From the NCBI GenBank assembly GCA_002780135.1, contig PEWA01000028.1, forward strand, positions 1 to 6,761: a DNA stretch of 6,761 nucleotides, in the 5' to 3' direction. The position numbers and the translations under genes were made by a program. Below the pieces are notes generated by a model. The model saw only the letters and a program-made list of their open reading frames with translations, made no database searches and had not been told where the DNA came from. The first letter of the stretch is position 1. Every line of letters starts with the position of its first letter. The stretch comes from Candidatus Shapirobacteria bacterium CG06_land_8_20_14_3_00_40_12. GTDB lineage: Bacteria; Patescibacteriota; Microgenomatia; UBA12405. Shown in pieces: positions 1 to 5,383 of this stretch.

Positions 1-479
1 TGTTAATTGTGATATCTATAATGATGATTTTGGTGACAATTACAGTAACTCAGTTTCAAACAGCCAAGAAAAAAGCGGCTGATGTCGCCAGAAAGTCTGA
101 TTTGAACAGTGTGTCAAAGGCATTGCAAATGTATTTTGCTGATTATGGTAAGTTTCCGGCGGCTAGTGGTCCCGGAGAAATTATGATTGGTGGGGCGGCT
201 CTAGAGTGGGGTGGTGAGCTTATTGATGGAGATTATATTTATATGAAGGTACTGCCAAGGGAAAACAAAATCGGAGCACCGCCTTATTGCTATAAAGTTG
301 ATGATAATACGACTCCAAAAAAATACGCCCTGTTTACCATGCTGGAAAATACGACGGATAGTGAATGTCATATGAACGGGGAGGTGGGAGCCTATAGCTG
401 CGGTAATGCCGGCGATGTTTATTGTTTTGCTTACGTTTCCCCAAATACCAGTTTAAGCTCTGATGGAACATTACAATAA
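1..479 (+). CDS. Type IV pilin / GspG-like pseudopilin, 5' truncated by window edge
   Basis: The reading frame is already open at base 3 and begins with LIVISIMMILV, the inside of a prepilin hydrophobic helix. The leader, cleavage site and Glu+5 therefore lie left of the window, and the GTG at position 9 is not a real start. After the helix comes the amphipathic stretch KKKAADVARKSDLNSVSKALQMYFADYGKFP. This is the classic major-pilin/GspG pattern (K-K-A-x-D-x-x-R-x-S-D-L-x-x-x-x-x-A-L-x-x-Y). The C-terminal globular half carries several Cys and a YCFAYVSPN segment. Pilins of this type are processed by prepilin peptidase and assembled into a membrane-anchored filament. The stop overlaps the start of the next pilin by 17 bases, so the two are probably translationally coupled. 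Family assignment is firm; whether it is a major or minor subunit is not decidable here. Confidence 0.85.
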   Translation, partial: LIVISIMMILVTITVTQFQTAKKKAADVARKSDLNSVSKALQMYFADYGKFPAASGPGEIMIGGAALEWGGELIDGDYIYMKVLPRENKIGAPPYCYKVDDNTTPKKYALFTMLENTTDSECHMNGEVGAYSCGNAGDVYCFAYVSPNTSLSSDGTLQ

Positions 480-927
480 AATAGGTTCCCGCTTTCGCGG
501 GAATGACGGATTTAGTTTGGTGGAATTGTTGGTGGTAATTAGTATTATTGCGGTGATTTCGGCAGTAACTTTGCCAAATTTTATGGGGGCCCGGGAGAGA
601 GCCCGGGATGCTCAAAGAGTTAGTGATATGAATGCCATTAAAAATTCGCTGCGAATGTATTACAACGATAAGCAGGCCTATCCAACCCCGGCCGGAGGCA
701 TGTTTGACGCGGGAATGACAACCTATATGCCCTCAATTTTGAATTTAGGTTATACCTATACTTATGAACAAAGCAATGCCGGCGATGGTTTTAATTTGTG
801 TTTAAGACTAGAGTCAGGGGTAGGAGATGATGATGTTAATTCACAGAAGAAATGCGGGGTAGGAGTCGGGCTGGTGTGTGGATTGGGTCAAACAACTGAT
901 AAATTATTTGTTGTCTGTGCAAATTAA
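463..927 (+). CDS. Type IV prepilin (GspG/PilA-like) with repeat-encoded leader
   Basis: This is a 154-residue prepilin. Leader residues 1-16 end in GNDG, cleavage is predicted after Gly16, mature Phe17 is +1, and Glu21 is the conserved Glu+5. Residues 17-40 form the hydrophobic helix, followed by the charged RERARDAQRVSDMNAIKNSLRMYYND segment typical of major pilins. Four Cys (113, 131, 139, 152) could form disulfides in the exported domain. The ATG at 463 lies inside the end of the previous gene. No clear Shine-Dalgarno site is visible, so coupling to the upstream gene is likely. Oddly, leader residues SRFRGND are encoded by a palindromic repeat (486-503) that recurs in the next two genes. 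The product should sit in the inner membrane as a precursor and enter a type IV-like filament. Family is confident; precise role is unknown. Confidence 0.9.
   Translation: MEHYNKIGSRFRGNDGFSLVELLVVISIIAVISAVTLPNFMGARERARDAQRVSDMNAIKNSLRMYYNDKQAYPTPAGGMFDAGMTTYMPSILNLGYTYTYEQSNAGDGFNLCLRLESGVGDDDVNSQKKCGVGVGLVCGLGQTTDKLFVVCAN
486..503 (+). repeat. Hairpin repeat copy 1, in prepilin leader
   Basis: TTCCCGC-tttc-GCGGGAA is a seven-base-pair stem with a four-base loop. It resembles the neisserial dRS3 pattern (ATTCCC-N8-GGGAAT), with G in place of the first A. It encodes leader residues of the pilin at 463 (SRFRGN). The conserved sequence continues through GAATGACG into the cleavage site. Confidence 0.85.
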
Positions 928-930
928 AAT

Positions 931-1359
931 ATGAAAAATGAAATAGATTCCCGTTTTCACGGGAATGACGGATTCACATTATTTGAATTATTGGTCAGTA
1001 TTTCAATAATTGCCATTTTGGTGGCAATTGCCTCGATGTCTTATTCGACAGCTTCTAAAAAGGCTAGGGACAGTCGTCGGGTTGAAGATATAAGTGCGAT
1101 TCAAAAAGCAGCAGAACAGTATTATTCCCAAAACAGTTATGTTTATCCGCCGACAACCGGCGATTTTGTAAGTAGTGGGGTAATGCAGCTTTGGCCAACC
1201 GACCCGAAAGGAGTGGGGTGGACGGCCTATACCTATAATATTGCCACTACTTATTGTGCTTGTGCGGCAGTGGAAAATACAAGTTTAGGTAATTCATCGG
1301 CAAATAATTGTACTTTCGCTGCTAGTGGGATTTATTTTTGCGCTAAAAGCCAACAGTAA
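931..1359 (+). CDS. Type IV prepilin (GspG/PilA-like) with repeat-encoded leader
   Basis: This is a 142-residue prepilin. The leader is residues 1-14 (…SRFHGNDG), cleavage is after Gly14, Phe15 is +1 and Glu19 is Glu+5. The helix runs to about residue 37, then KKARDSRRVEDISAIQKAAEQYY. The segment LWPTDPKGVGWTAYTYN (residues 87-103) matches the 'LPTDPK…YTY' loop seen in many G-type pilins. Cys109, 111, 127 and 137 could pair. The ATG at 931 is three bases after the preceding stop, with no Shine-Dalgarno motif. The leader contains the same hairpin repeat as its neighbours, but with one stem pair swapped (C-G to T-A), which changes Arg to His in the leader. It is probably cotranscribed with the flanking pilins. 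It could be a major or an accessory subunit. Confidence 0.9.
   Translation: MKNEIDSRFHGNDGFTLFELLVSISIIAILVAIASMSYSTASKKARDSRRVEDISAIQKAAEQYYSQNSYVYPPTTGDFVSSGVMQLWPTDPKGVGWTAYTYNIATTYCACAAVENTSLGNSSANNCTFAASGIYFCAKSQQ
948..965 (+). repeat. Hairpin repeat copy 2, in prepilin leader
   Basis: TTCCCGT-tttc-ACGGGAA is the same stem as copy 1, but with the innermost C-G pair replaced by T-A, a compensatory change. With the flanking A947 and T966 it matches ATTCCC-N8-GGGAAT exactly. It encodes SRFHGN of the pilin at 931. Confidence 0.85.
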
Positions 1360-1363
1360 AATT

Positions 1364-1377
1364 AATTATGAATTATG
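1364..1377 (+). repeat. Tandem AATTATG x2, supplies pilin start codon
   Basis: Two perfect AATTATG units stand between pilins 3 and 4. The ATG of the second unit (1375-1377) is the start codon of pilin 4; the ATG of the first (1368) is out of frame. Confidence 0.75.
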
Positions 1378-1797
1378 AAAGAAATTAAAAAAAGTATAGG
1401 TTCCCGCTTACGCGGGAATGACGCTTTTAGTTTGGTGGAATTGATTGTGGTGGTAACCATATTCGCGGTAATTTCGGTGGTAGGATTGGTTAGTTTTACC
1501 GGAGCTAATAAAAAAGCTCGGGATAATCGCCGACAGGCTGATTTGGAAAAATTAAGAATTGCACTAGAAATGGTAAGGCAAGTGGGGACAACTTATCCTT
1601 CCGCCTTTGCCGAAGAACCGGTGGGACTGGTACCTGGTTATATTCAGATTTTACCGACTGACCCCAAGAGTGGGAGTTATCGTTATGCGGTCGCCGGGGG
1701 ACAGTATACTTTTACTCTGGATGCCAAAATGGAAGATCTGGGATCAACAAATGGGGATTACGGATCGGGATATAACTATCGGGTGACGAACCCATAA
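1375..1797 (+). CDS. Type IV prepilin (GspG-like), -1 Ala leader, repeat-encoded
   Basis: This is a 140-residue prepilin. The leader is residues 1-17 (…SRLRGNDA), Phe18 is +1 and Glu22 is Glu+5. The -1 residue is Ala rather than the usual Gly; prepilin peptidases often tolerate Ala, but processing may be slower. The helix extends to about residue 42, followed by NKKARDNRRQADLEKLRIALEMVRQ. ILPTDPKSGSYRYAV (residues 92-106) is the G-type pilin loop, and there is no Cys, unlike the two preceding paralogues. The start ATG is the last three bases of the second of two tandem AATTATG units (1364-1377). DNA around the leader is 45/48 identical to that of the pilin at 463. The stop at 1795-1797 is in the same frame as the next pilin. 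Confidence 0.9.
   Translation: MKEIKKSIGSRLRGNDAFSLVELIVVVTIFAVISVVGLVSFTGANKKARDNRRQADLEKLRIALEMVRQVGTTYPSAFAEEPVGLVPGYIQILPTDPKSGSYRYAVAGGQYTFTLDAKMEDLGSTNGDYGSGYNYRVTNP
1401..1418 (+). repeat. Hairpin repeat copy 3, in prepilin leader
   Basis: TTCCCGC-ttac-GCGGGAA has the same stem as copy 1 and differs by one loop base. It encodes SRLRGN of the pilin at 1375. The surrounding segment 1396-1443 is 45/48 identical to 481-528. Confidence 0.85.
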
Positions 1798-1807
1798 AAT
1801 AATTATC

Positions 1808-1854
1808 AATTACGCCTGCCTGCCGGCAGGCAGGAATTACGAATTACGAATTAC
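1808..1854 (+). repeat. AATTACG units interrupted by a palindrome
   Basis: One AATTACG (1808-1814) is followed by the 20-base palindrome (1815-1834), then directly by AATTACG (1835-1841), AATTACG (1842-1848) and AATTAC (1849-1854). The units are the T-to-C variant of the AATTATG pair before pilin 4. Confidence 0.8.
1815..1834. repeat. Perfect 20-base palindrome between pilins 4 and 5
   Basis: CCTGCCTGCCGGCAGGCAGG is identical to its own reverse complement over all 20 bases and is much more GC-rich than its surroundings. As RNA it could form a stem with a minimal loop. No U-tract follows, so it is not a typical intrinsic terminator. Its right end supplies AGGA (1832-1835), a possible Shine-Dalgarno site for pilin 5. 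Confidence 0.9.
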
Positions 1855-2361
1855 ACATCACAAAAAAACGCATTCACCTTTATCGAGTTAATGGTGGTGA
1901 TAGCAGTTGGGGCAGTGACAATAGGGACAGGAATGATTTATTTAAACCGCTTTAACAGTCGGCAAAAATTGGAATCAGTGAGAGAAGAAACCATTTCCAA
2001 TTTACGGCTGGCTCAAAATTACGCCAAGACCAGGCAGGCACCTGCTGGAAGTAGTGAAAATTTAGTCTATGTTGAGGTTAGGGTAATTAGTGATAATTTA
2101 ATAGCCGGGATAAATGGAGTGGGAACAATTTATTTTAACCAGAAATTAGCCAACACCGGAATTGGAATAAGTCTGAATCCGTCGGTGTTGTATTACTGGG
2201 GAGGCAGTGGTCAGTTGGCAACAAACACCGGTGGATCCCTGTATGGAGCTGGTGATACGGCGACAGTGGTAATCAGGTCGACAAAGGAAACAGTTGGCTA
2301 TGATAGTTTATCAATTAGTGCTTTGGGATCGATAACATCGGGAGCTTATGTGGCAGAATAA
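1846..2361 (+). CDS. GspH-like minor pseudopilin lacking a canonical start codon
   Basis: The frame encodes a complete prepilin core, …SQKNA|FTFIELMVVIAVGAV, with -1 Ala, +1 Phe and Glu+5. It is followed by YLNRFNSRQKLESVREETISNLRLAQNYAKTRQAP, which resembles GspH/FimT-type minor pilins. The first ATG (1891) falls after the Glu+5, so starting there would remove the cleavage site. Between the in-frame stop at 1795 and the cleavage site there is no ATG, GTG or TTG. The ACG at 1846 is placed here as the start because it sits in the same unit position as the ATG of the preceding pilin, giving a nine-residue leader and 171 residues in total. ATT at 1843, seven bases after AGGA (1832-1835), is an equal alternative. 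The 3' end overlaps the next gene by 14 bases. Family is confident; the start is uncertain. Confidence 0.75.
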   Translation, partial: TNYTSQKNAFTFIELMVVIAVGAVTIGTGMIYLNRFNSRQKLESVREETISNLRLAQNYAKTRQAPAGSSENLVYVEVRVISDNLIAGINGVGTIYFNQKLANTGIGISLNPSVLYYWGGSGQLATNTGGSLYGAGDTATVVIRSTKETVGYDSLSISALGSITSGAYVAE

Positions 2362-2749
2362 GGGACAAGGAATTATGGAGGGGGTTTTTGCTATCGGAAT
2401 TATCGGACTGATAATGTCCGGGGTGGCAGTGTTGATTTTGATGACGTTGAGTAGCAATAAGAATAGCTTTGATCGAAGAAAAGCCACCGAATTGGGGGCG
2501 GTGGTAATGGAGGAACTAATCTCGCAGGCCCAAAATGATACGGAAAATTTTTGGAAATTAAATATCAGCACCAATAACACCCGCAGCGGATATGACGGAT
2601 ATGTTTACAGTATTGGAATGACTAATATCACCATCAATGGTTGCGGAGTGGGGAAAACCGATTGTGCTGAGGTAGTAGTGGAGGTGGGATTTTCCGGACG
2701 TAGTCCGCAGAGTATTTATTTAAACCGATTTTTTAGTAAACAACAATGA
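2348..2749 (+). CDS. GspI/PilV-like minor prepilin
   Basis: This 133-residue protein starts MWQNKG|QGIMEGVFAIGIIGLIM. Cleavage after Gly6 makes Gln7 +1 and Glu11 Glu+5, the 'KGQ…E' form common among I-type minor pilins. The hydrophobic helix spans about residues 7-35, then RRKATELGAVVMEELISQAQND, resembling the 'A..LA..L.E.L...' region after the helix in GspI/PilV. The short C-terminal domain contains Cys99 and Cys106. The start ATG lies inside the end of the H-like gene (14-base overlap). A GGGAG (2340-2344) lies only three bases upstream, so coupling is likely. The stop overlaps the next start as ATGA. In type II secretion and type IV pili, H-, I- and J-like subunits form the filament tip complex that primes assembly. 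Confidence 0.85.
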   Translation: MWQNKGQGIMEGVFAIGIIGLIMSGVAVLILMTLSSNKNSFDRRKATELGAVVMEELISQAQNDTENFWKLNISTNNTRSGYDGYVYSIGMTNITINGCGVGKTDCAEVVVEVGFSGRSPQSIYLNRFFSKQQ

Positions 2750-3240
2750 GTAAAGCTTTTACACTGATAGAAACATTGGTGGTAGTGGGGATAACGGGGT
2801 TACTAATTGTATCGGCGGGGGGGGTATTAACTGGTTTTTTAAAGGCCAAGAGAGGGGCGGAAGTCAGTAAGACGGTTCAAGCGGCGGCAGCGGCGGTGAC
2901 AGAACGACTAAAAATGAATTTACTGGAGGTGGCGGGGTCAATAAACTGCGGTACCGGTGTTGGTGAGACGGCGCTGACTTTTGAAACCGGTAACGGCGGT
3001 CAGACAAGATTGATTTGTGATTATTCCGGCAACAAAATTGCTTCGGAATCGGCTCACGGAAATTATAATTTGTTGAATGAAGGGGTGATAATTGTCAATT
3101 GCGCTGAATTTATCAACTGTACTACCCTACCCTCAACTGAAATATCACTGGTTAAATTTAAGTTTTCATTGGGGGTAAGCGGCGGGGATCTTGGGTCCAA
3201 TTCCTGGACCTTTGAAAGCAAGGTGGCAATAAGAAAATGA
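2746..3240 (+). CDS. GspJ/PilW-like minor prepilin
   Basis: This 164-residue protein starts with a very short leader, MSKA|FTLIETLVVVGITGLLIV. It has Ala at -1, Phe5 as +1 and Glu9 as Glu+5. The hydrophobic segment reaches about residue 31 and is followed by a long helix, KRGAEVSKTVQAAAAAVTERLKMNLLEVAGSI, as in J-type minor pilins that carry an extended stalk. The C-terminal domain has Cys48-type spacing rather than a clear motif (GTGVGET, LICDYSG, IVNCAEFINC), with several Cys that may form disulfides. It overlaps the previous gene by four bases (ATGA). It is the last pilin gene; no hairpin terminator is visible after its stop. The order H-I-J supports a tip-complex operon, but the exact subtype assignment is an inference from order and helix shape. 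Confidence 0.85.
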   Translation: MSKAFTLIETLVVVGITGLLIVSAGGVLTGFLKAKRGAEVSKTVQAAAAAVTERLKMNLLEVAGSINCGTGVGETALTFETGNGGQTRLICDYSGNKIASESAHGNYNLLNEGVIIVNCAEFINCTTLPSTEISLVKFKFSLGVSGGDLGSNSWTFESKVAIRK

Positions 3241-3247
3241 TTGACTC

Positions 3248-3276
3248 TTGACAGAAAAGTAAATTTAATTCATACT
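3248..3276 (+). promoter_or_regulatory. Promoter of AbiE module 1
   Basis: TTGACA (3248-3253), a 17-base spacer and CATACT (3271-3276, 4/6 to TATAAT). It lies directly after the last pilin stop and about 40 bases before the antitoxin start. Confidence 0.7.
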
Positions 3277-3278
3277 TG

Positions 3279-3314
3279 TTTCATTAATTACAGTTATTTA
3301 AGTAATAAACGAAA
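3279..3314 (+). promoter_or_regulatory. Inverted-repeat operator of AbiE module 1
   Basis: The arms are TTTCATTAATTAC (3279-3291) and GTAATAAACGAAA (3302-3314), which pair at 11 of 13 positions around a 10-base centre. The site begins two bases after the -10 box and ends on the A of the start codon, which fits AbiEi autorepression. That AbiEi binds here is inferred from family knowledge. Confidence 0.6.
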
Positions 3315-3904
3315 TGGCTATTTCCAGCTTGAATATTAGAAGAATTTTACTGAAAAATAACACCAGGGTATTTTCTGCCCGTGAGTTAGGTGAGTTGTTG
3401 AGTTTGTCTCCAAGGCAATCTCTTTATTATCTGGAAAAGGGGTTGAAAGAATCTTTGTTTTACCAATTAAAGCGTGGTCTATATTCGCTAAGGAGTGACC
3501 CACCGTCAGAATTGGAGATTGCCAATCGACTGTATCGACCTTCCTATGTTTCTTTTGAATATGCTTTGGCCTATTACAACCTTATTCCGGAAATGGTTTA
3601 TAAAGTTACTAGTGCGACCACCAAAACTACCCGAGAATTTGTGACTGATGATAAAACATATAGTTATTCGACAATTAAACCGGTAGCTTACACTGGTTAT
3701 GAATTGAAGGTTATTGATGAAAAGAGATTTTTAATGGCTGAAGCGGAAAAGGCGGCAGTTGATTATTTGTATCTGGTGTCACTTAACAAAAGAGCTTGGT
3801 TGGAGAGATTGGATTTATCGTCGGTAAACAAAAATAAGGTCAAATTTTATGCTGGTTTGTTTGGTAAGAAATCCTTAGATAAATTAATTAAAAAGTATGC
3901 TTAG
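3314..3904 (+). CDS. AbiEi-like type IV antitoxin / autorepressor (module 1)
   Basis: This 196-residue protein has an N-terminal winged-helix-like domain (about residues 17-60: TRVFSARELGELLSLSPRQSLYYL then LKRGLYSL). It is followed by the family signature RPSYVSFEYALAYYNLIPE (75-93), the VTSATTKTTREF stretch and EAEKAAVDYLYL (143-154). This pattern is typical of AbiEi antitoxins. They counteract the AbiEii nucleotidyltransferase without forming a stable complex (type IV) and repress their own promoter by binding inverted repeats. Its promoter has such an inverted repeat at 3279-3314, reaching into the start codon. No Shine-Dalgarno site is visible. The stop overlaps the toxin start by eight bases. 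Family membership is confident; defence against phage is the known role of some AbiE systems and is not shown here. Confidence 0.9.
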   Translation: MAISSLNIRRILLKNNTRVFSARELGELLSLSPRQSLYYLEKGLKESLFYQLKRGLYSLRSDPPSELEIANRLYRPSYVSFEYALAYYNLIPEMVYKVTSATTKTTREFVTDDKTYSYSTIKPVAYTGYELKVIDEKRFLMAEAEKAAVDYLYLVSLNKRAWLERLDLSSVNKNKVKFYAGLFGKKSLDKLIKKYA

Positions 3905-4616
3905 TTTGTCTTTTTTGCAAAAAACAGCGGTAAAGTTTCAGACGTCGGAATTAAATGTCAGACGGGAATATGTTCAGCATTTATTATTAAGTTATTTGTA
4001 TCAAAAGCTGGAGTCGAGGGAATTATATTTTAAAGGTGGGACAGCCTTAAGAATTCTTTATCGAAGCCCTCGTTTTTCCGAAGATCTTGATTTTGATACT
4101 ACGGTACATAAGCAACGGGTTTGGGAACGAGTCATAGAAGATACTTTAATAGATGTGTCGAGAGAAGGGATTGGGGTAGAAATTGAAGAAAGTAAAGTTA
4201 CCAGCGGCGGGTATTTGGGAATTGTGTCTTTGAGCAATATTGGTGATCCGATCAAGATTCATTTTGAGATATCTTTCCGAAAAGATTTAATTGAGGGTGA
4301 GGCGTTTACGGTTGAAAATGATCTGGTGGTGCCGTATTTTGTGAAGAGTTTGACAACAACGCAATTGGTAGATGGTAAGGTGGAAGCGTTGCTTCAAAGA
4401 CAGAAAGCCCGTGATTTTTATGATTTGTATTTTATGCTTCGGGCAAACCTATTATCCCCTATTCAAAAGAAACAATTGTTGAAAGTCAGGCAATTGTTGA
4501 GTAAAAAGGGAATTAATTTTGAGACAGAATTGGCTTTGTTTTTGCCGAGAAGCCAGGCGATGATAATTCATGATTTCAATAAAAGCTTATTGGGAGAGAT
4601 TAATAGAAATATATAG
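3897..4616 (+). CDS. AbiEii-like nucleotidyltransferase toxin (module 1)
   Basis: This 239-residue protein has the AbiEii/AbiGii nucleotidyltransferase hallmark (Pfam AbiEii, PF08843): FKGGTALRILY at 45-55, then RFSEDLDFD at 59-67. Asp63, Asp65 and Asp67 supply the DxD metal-binding acids. Further conserved positions are the Lys in VDGKVEALLQR (Lys161) and RDFYDLYFM (Arg172, Asp173, Asp176). These correspond to later motifs of the family. All catalytic positions I can see are intact, so it should be active. Known relatives such as mycobacterial MenT modify tRNA acceptor ends with nucleotides and stop translation, which is reversible growth arrest; whether this protein does so is inferred. It overlaps its antitoxin by eight bases, the expected coupling for a toxin-antitoxin pair. 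The length is in the family's shorter range. Confidence 0.92.
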   Translation: MLSLSFLQKTAVKFQTSELNVRREYVQHLLLSYLYQKLESRELYFKGGTALRILYRSPRFSEDLDFDTTVHKQRVWERVIEDTLIDVSREGIGVEIEESKVTSGGYLGIVSLSNIGDPIKIHFEISFRKDLIEGEAFTVENDLVVPYFVKSLTTTQLVDGKVEALLQRQKARDFYDLYFMLRANLLSPIQKKQLLKVRQLLSKKGINFETELALFLPRSQAMIIHDFNKSLLGEINRNI

Positions 4617-4634
4617 CGAAAATAATAAGTATCG

Positions 4635-4660
4635 AGTATATATCTTTTTCTATGGGATTT
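4635..4660 (+). repeat. 26-base direct repeat, copy 1
   Basis: The sequence AGTATATATC-TTTTTCTATG-GGATTT starts 19 bases after the module 1 toxin stop and ends 14 bases before the -35 box of module 2. It matches 24 of 26 bases of the copy at 6239-6264. Confidence 0.8.
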
Positions 4661-4674
4661 GGGACATCGTCTTG

Positions 4675-4703
4675 TTGACATAATAGTTTAAAAGCATTAT
4701 TAT
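4675..4703 (+). promoter_or_regulatory. Promoter of AbiE module 2
   Basis: TTGACA (4675-4680), a 17-base spacer and TATTAT (4698-4703, 5/6) form a near-consensus sigma-70-type promoter. Transcription would start near 4710, within the left arm of the operator. Confidence 0.8.
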
Positions 4704-4742
4704 TTCATAATTAGTATGTTTTATCTATTAATTGTGAAATAA
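4700..4742 (+). promoter_or_regulatory. Inverted-repeat operator of AbiE module 2
   Basis: The arms are TTATTTCATAATTA (4700-4713) and TAATTGTGAAATAA (4729-4742). They are complementary at 13 of 14 positions around a 15-base centre. The site overlaps the -10 box and ends two bases before the antitoxin ATG. It shares the TTTCA-AATTA half-site with the module 1 operator. Confidence 0.75.
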
Positions 4743-4744
4743 GT

Positions 4745-5383
4745 ATGAACAGGGTTAGTAATTTATCAAAGTTAACCTCTGCCAGTTTTTTTGATAAAAA
4801 TACTCTAAAAGAGGTGATTGGGGGCAGTGACGATGCGGTTTCGGCAAATATTGTTCGATGGATTGAAAGTGGGAGATTAATCCAATTAAAGAAAGGAATA
4901 TATGTGACTAAGGAGTATTATTTGCAGTGCAGTGATAAACAAAGTTACGGTGAGTTTGTAGCTAATATTCTTAAGAAACCGTCATATTTGAGCGGAGAAT
5001 ATGTTTTGCAAAAATATGGAATATTATCCGAGTCGGTGTTTTCGATAACTTCGGTGACCCGAAAAAAGACCAGGGCTTATAACAATAAATTGGGTGTATT
5101 TTTATATTCAAACATAAAGGATAAGTTGTTTGGTGGTTTTAATATTGTTTTTAAATCCGGATATGAAATAAAAGAGGCGACAAAGACGAAAGCTCTGTTT
5201 GATTATTTATATTTTAGATTGTGGAGAGTGCCGGAAGTAAATCCGGAAATTATTAGTTCTTTCAGACTAAATTTGGGAGATTTTGTGGTGAGTGACTTTG
5301 ATGATATAAACTATTTGGTGGACCTTTCGGGGGTGAAGAAATTTACTAATTTAGTTGCTTATCTTAAGGAAACAACGAAATGA
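4745..5383 (+). CDS. AbiEi-like type IV antitoxin / autorepressor (module 2)
   Basis: This 212-residue protein resembles the module 1 antitoxin in layout. It has a winged-helix-like N-terminus (about 14-55, ending LIQLKKGIYVT), the signature KPSYLSGEYVLQKYGILSE (78-96), VTRKKTRAYNN, and ATKTKALFDYLYF (146-158). Sequence identity to the module 1 protein is low outside these blocks, so this is not a recent duplicate. A strong promoter and a 14-base-arm inverted repeat (4700-4742) lie just upstream, consistent with autorepression. No Shine-Dalgarno site is seen before ATG 4745. The stop overlaps the toxin start as ATGA. The family call is confident. Whether it can neutralise only its own toxin or also that of module 1 cannot be told from sequence. 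Confidence 0.88.
   Translation: MNRVSNLSKLTSASFFDKNTLKEVIGGSDDAVSANIVRWIESGRLIQLKKGIYVTKEYYLQCSDKQSYGEFVANILKKPSYLSGEYVLQKYGILSESVFSITSVTRKKTRAYNNKLGVFLYSNIKDKLFGGFNIVFKSGYEIKEATKTKALFDYLYFRLWRVPEVNPEIISSFRLNLGDFVVSDFDDINYLVDLSGVKKFTNLVAYLKETTK

Noticed and set aside
334..615. Minus-strand open frame containing VIPAKAGTY
   Set aside because: VIPAKAG is the familiar reverse translation of the hairpin repeat, and the frame lies entirely over two well-supported pilin genes.
486..1418. CRISPR array from the three similar hairpin repeats
   Set aside because: Copies are about 450 bases apart and lie inside protein-coding leaders, with no regular spacers.
1891..2361. ATG 1891 as the true start of pilin 5
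   Set aside because: It would begin after the Glu+5 and delete the FTFIE cleavage core, which is clearly encoded just upstream in the same frame.
2311..2580. Minus-strand open frame of 89 codons
   Set aside because: It is antisense to the H- and I-like pilins and has no recognisable features or start signals.
4058..4255. Minus-strand open frame of 65 codons
   Set aside because: It is antisense to the catalytic region of the module 1 toxin; no independent support.
4609..4643. Hairpin terminator after the module 1 toxin
   Set aside because: The only arms found (ATATATA and TATATAT) are purely AT with a 21-base loop, too weak to call.
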